In this document: in pieces, positions 30,425-32,891 of the stretch
How the letters are laid out: every line of letters begins with the position of its first letter
How positions within the stretch are numbered: the stretch's first letter is position 1
Source: Kutzneria sp. 744
GTDB taxonomy: Bacteria > Actinomycetota > Actinomycetes > Mycobacteriales > Pseudonocardiaceae
NCBI RefSeq assembly: GCF_000568255.1
Contig: NZ_KK037166.1
Span: forward strand, 1,522,878-1,555,768
Reading direction: 5' to 3'
Length of the DNA stretch: 32,891 nucleotides
Program-made: the position numbers and the translations under genes
The notes under the pieces: model-generated
Databases searched by the model: none
Told to the model about the DNA's origin: nothing
Seen by the model: the letters and a program-made list of their open reading frames with translations, nothing else

Positions 30425-30907
30425 TCAGTCGACGAAGTGGTTGTCGTGCTGGAGGAAGAACTCCAACCGCTCCTGGTCGGACAGTCCGGACACGGTCTTG
30501 AGCCCCTCGAAGTACGCCTCACGCGGCGCGCCCGGCGTGAACAGCAGCAGCATCGACGCCGGCTCGTCCGACTCGTTGCGGAACCCGTGCCGCCCGCCCG
30601 GCGGCACGTGCAGGAAGTCGCCCTCACGGGCGTCGACCCACTTGTCGCCGTTGAACAGCTTCATCGTGCCCGACAGGATGAAGAACGACTCGGTGATGGT
30701 GCGGTGGAAGTGGTCGGACGCGCCGCCGGCCCGCGGCAGCATGTCCAGCCGGTACAGGCCGAAGTCGCCGCCGGTGTCGGCGCCCGTGGCCAGGTAGCCG
30801 AACTTCGTGCCGGCCTTGCTGGTCAGGTCGGCCGGCGTCGAGGCGGGCCGCATCCAGGCCGTGACCTCGCCGCTCTCGCCGTCGTACCTGATCTCCGGAT
30901 AGGACAT
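30425..30907 (-). CDS. Cupin-domain protein
   Basis: 160 residues with one cupin barrel: motif 1 as GGASDHFHRTITESFFILSGTMKLFNGDKW (H-x-H...E) and motif 2 as GDFLHVPPGGRHGFRNES (P-P-G-x-x-H). The histidine and glutamate ligands for a metal are all present. The cupin follows an N-terminal segment (KFGYLATGADTGGDFGLYRLDMLPRAG). Such proteins bind small metabolites or act as dioxygenases or sugar isomerases; this one cannot be narrowed. AGGGGG precedes the ATG. A long palindrome lies just upstream. Confidence 0.88.
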   Translation of the reverse strand: MSYPEIRYDGESGEVTAWMRPASTPADLTSKAGTKFGYLATGADTGGDFGLYRLDMLPRAGGASDHFHRTITESFFILSGTMKLFNGDKWVDAREGDFLHVPPGGRHGFRNESDEPASMLLLFTPGAPREAYFEGLKTVSGLSDQERLEFFLQHDNHFVD

Positions 30908-30928
30908 CGTGTTCCCCCTGCGGGTCTG

Positions 30929-30985
30929 ATGCAGGCAAGGACGCCTTACCCTCGCTCAACGCGGGTAAGGCGTCCTTGTCTGCAT
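30929..30985. repeat. Second copy of the long palindrome, terminator of gcvP
   Basis: The 23-bp arm 30929-30951 pairs with 30963-30985 with one mismatch (C/A). The 11-nt centre TCGCTCAACGC resembles that of the 18817 copy. The inner 13 bp of each arm are identical to that copy. It lies 9 bp after the gcvP stop (30994). Confidence 0.8.
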
Positions 30986-30993
30986 GAACGGAC

Positions 30994-32891
<1,898 letters not shown>

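Overview
This window is one stretch of chromosome from a high-GC, Gram-positive actinomycete. Third-codon GC is very high and GTG/TTG starts are common. CtaA has the actinobacterial IEFGNR variant, and there are DUF397, DUF6295, WhiJ-type promoter signals and many candidate leaderless mRNAs. The mixture is most like the Pseudonocardiaceae (Kutzneria, Amycolatopsis or Lentzea relatives). That placement is an inference from style, not a database match. I see no tRNA, rRNA, CRISPR array, insertion sequence or phage genes.

Layout. 1-2007: two tandem secreted sedolisin (S53) peptidases on the minus strand, the first cut by the window edge. 2183-3157: heme A synthase ctaA. 3154-7680 (minus): a TetR regulator with a TetX-like FAD monooxygenase, a GbsR/MarR-type regulator, a DHA2 efflux pump and a RibD_C/DHFR-like protein. 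7784-10773: a LysR regulator, an APH-type kinase, a small secreted protein of unknown function and an alpha/beta hydrolase whose nucleophile serine is missing. 11028-13174 (minus): a translationally coupled DHFR-like protein and DHA2 transporter. 13334-15801 (plus): an operon of a YtrA-type GntR regulator, a DUF1648/DUF5808 SdpI-like membrane protein and a secreted hydrolase. 15864-18810: a small conserved protein, a DUF885 metallopeptidase-like protein and a quinone oxidoreductase. 18877-19602: a short remnant-like gene and an orphan DUF397 gene with CACGTG-type palindromes. 19770-25752: a large secreted GH92 alpha-mannosidase under a perfect LacI-type operator, divergent from two tandem GT87 polyprenyl-phosphate-mannose-type mannosyltransferases. 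25862-28403 (minus): an ABC exporter coupled to a frameshifted PadR gene. 28520-30335: an Sfp-type phosphopantetheinyl transferase, a cysteine-type dienelactone hydrolase and DUF6295. 30425-32891 (minus): a cupin protein and the C-terminal two thirds of glycine dehydrogenase gcvP.

How the genes fit together. Most blocks are small regulator-plus-effector units (TetR/oxygenase, GbsR/MFS, DHFR-like/MFS, GntR/SdpI-like, PadR/ABC), the usual accessory xenobiotic-response content of soil actinomycetes. The mannose block stands out because a secreted mannosidase lies back to back with two enzymes of the family that builds alpha-mannosyl linkages outside the membrane.

The most unusual signals are non-coding or structural. 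The two GT87 genes share a duplicated bipartite promoter-like element and a nearly invariant N-terminal leader. A long palindrome family recurs just after stop codons (two full copies and one remnant). There is an 80-nt hairpin between convergent genes, a three-codon mini-ORF overlapping a TTG start, a PadR gene with several frame shifts, and several genes whose -10 box lies 6-7 nt before the start codon.
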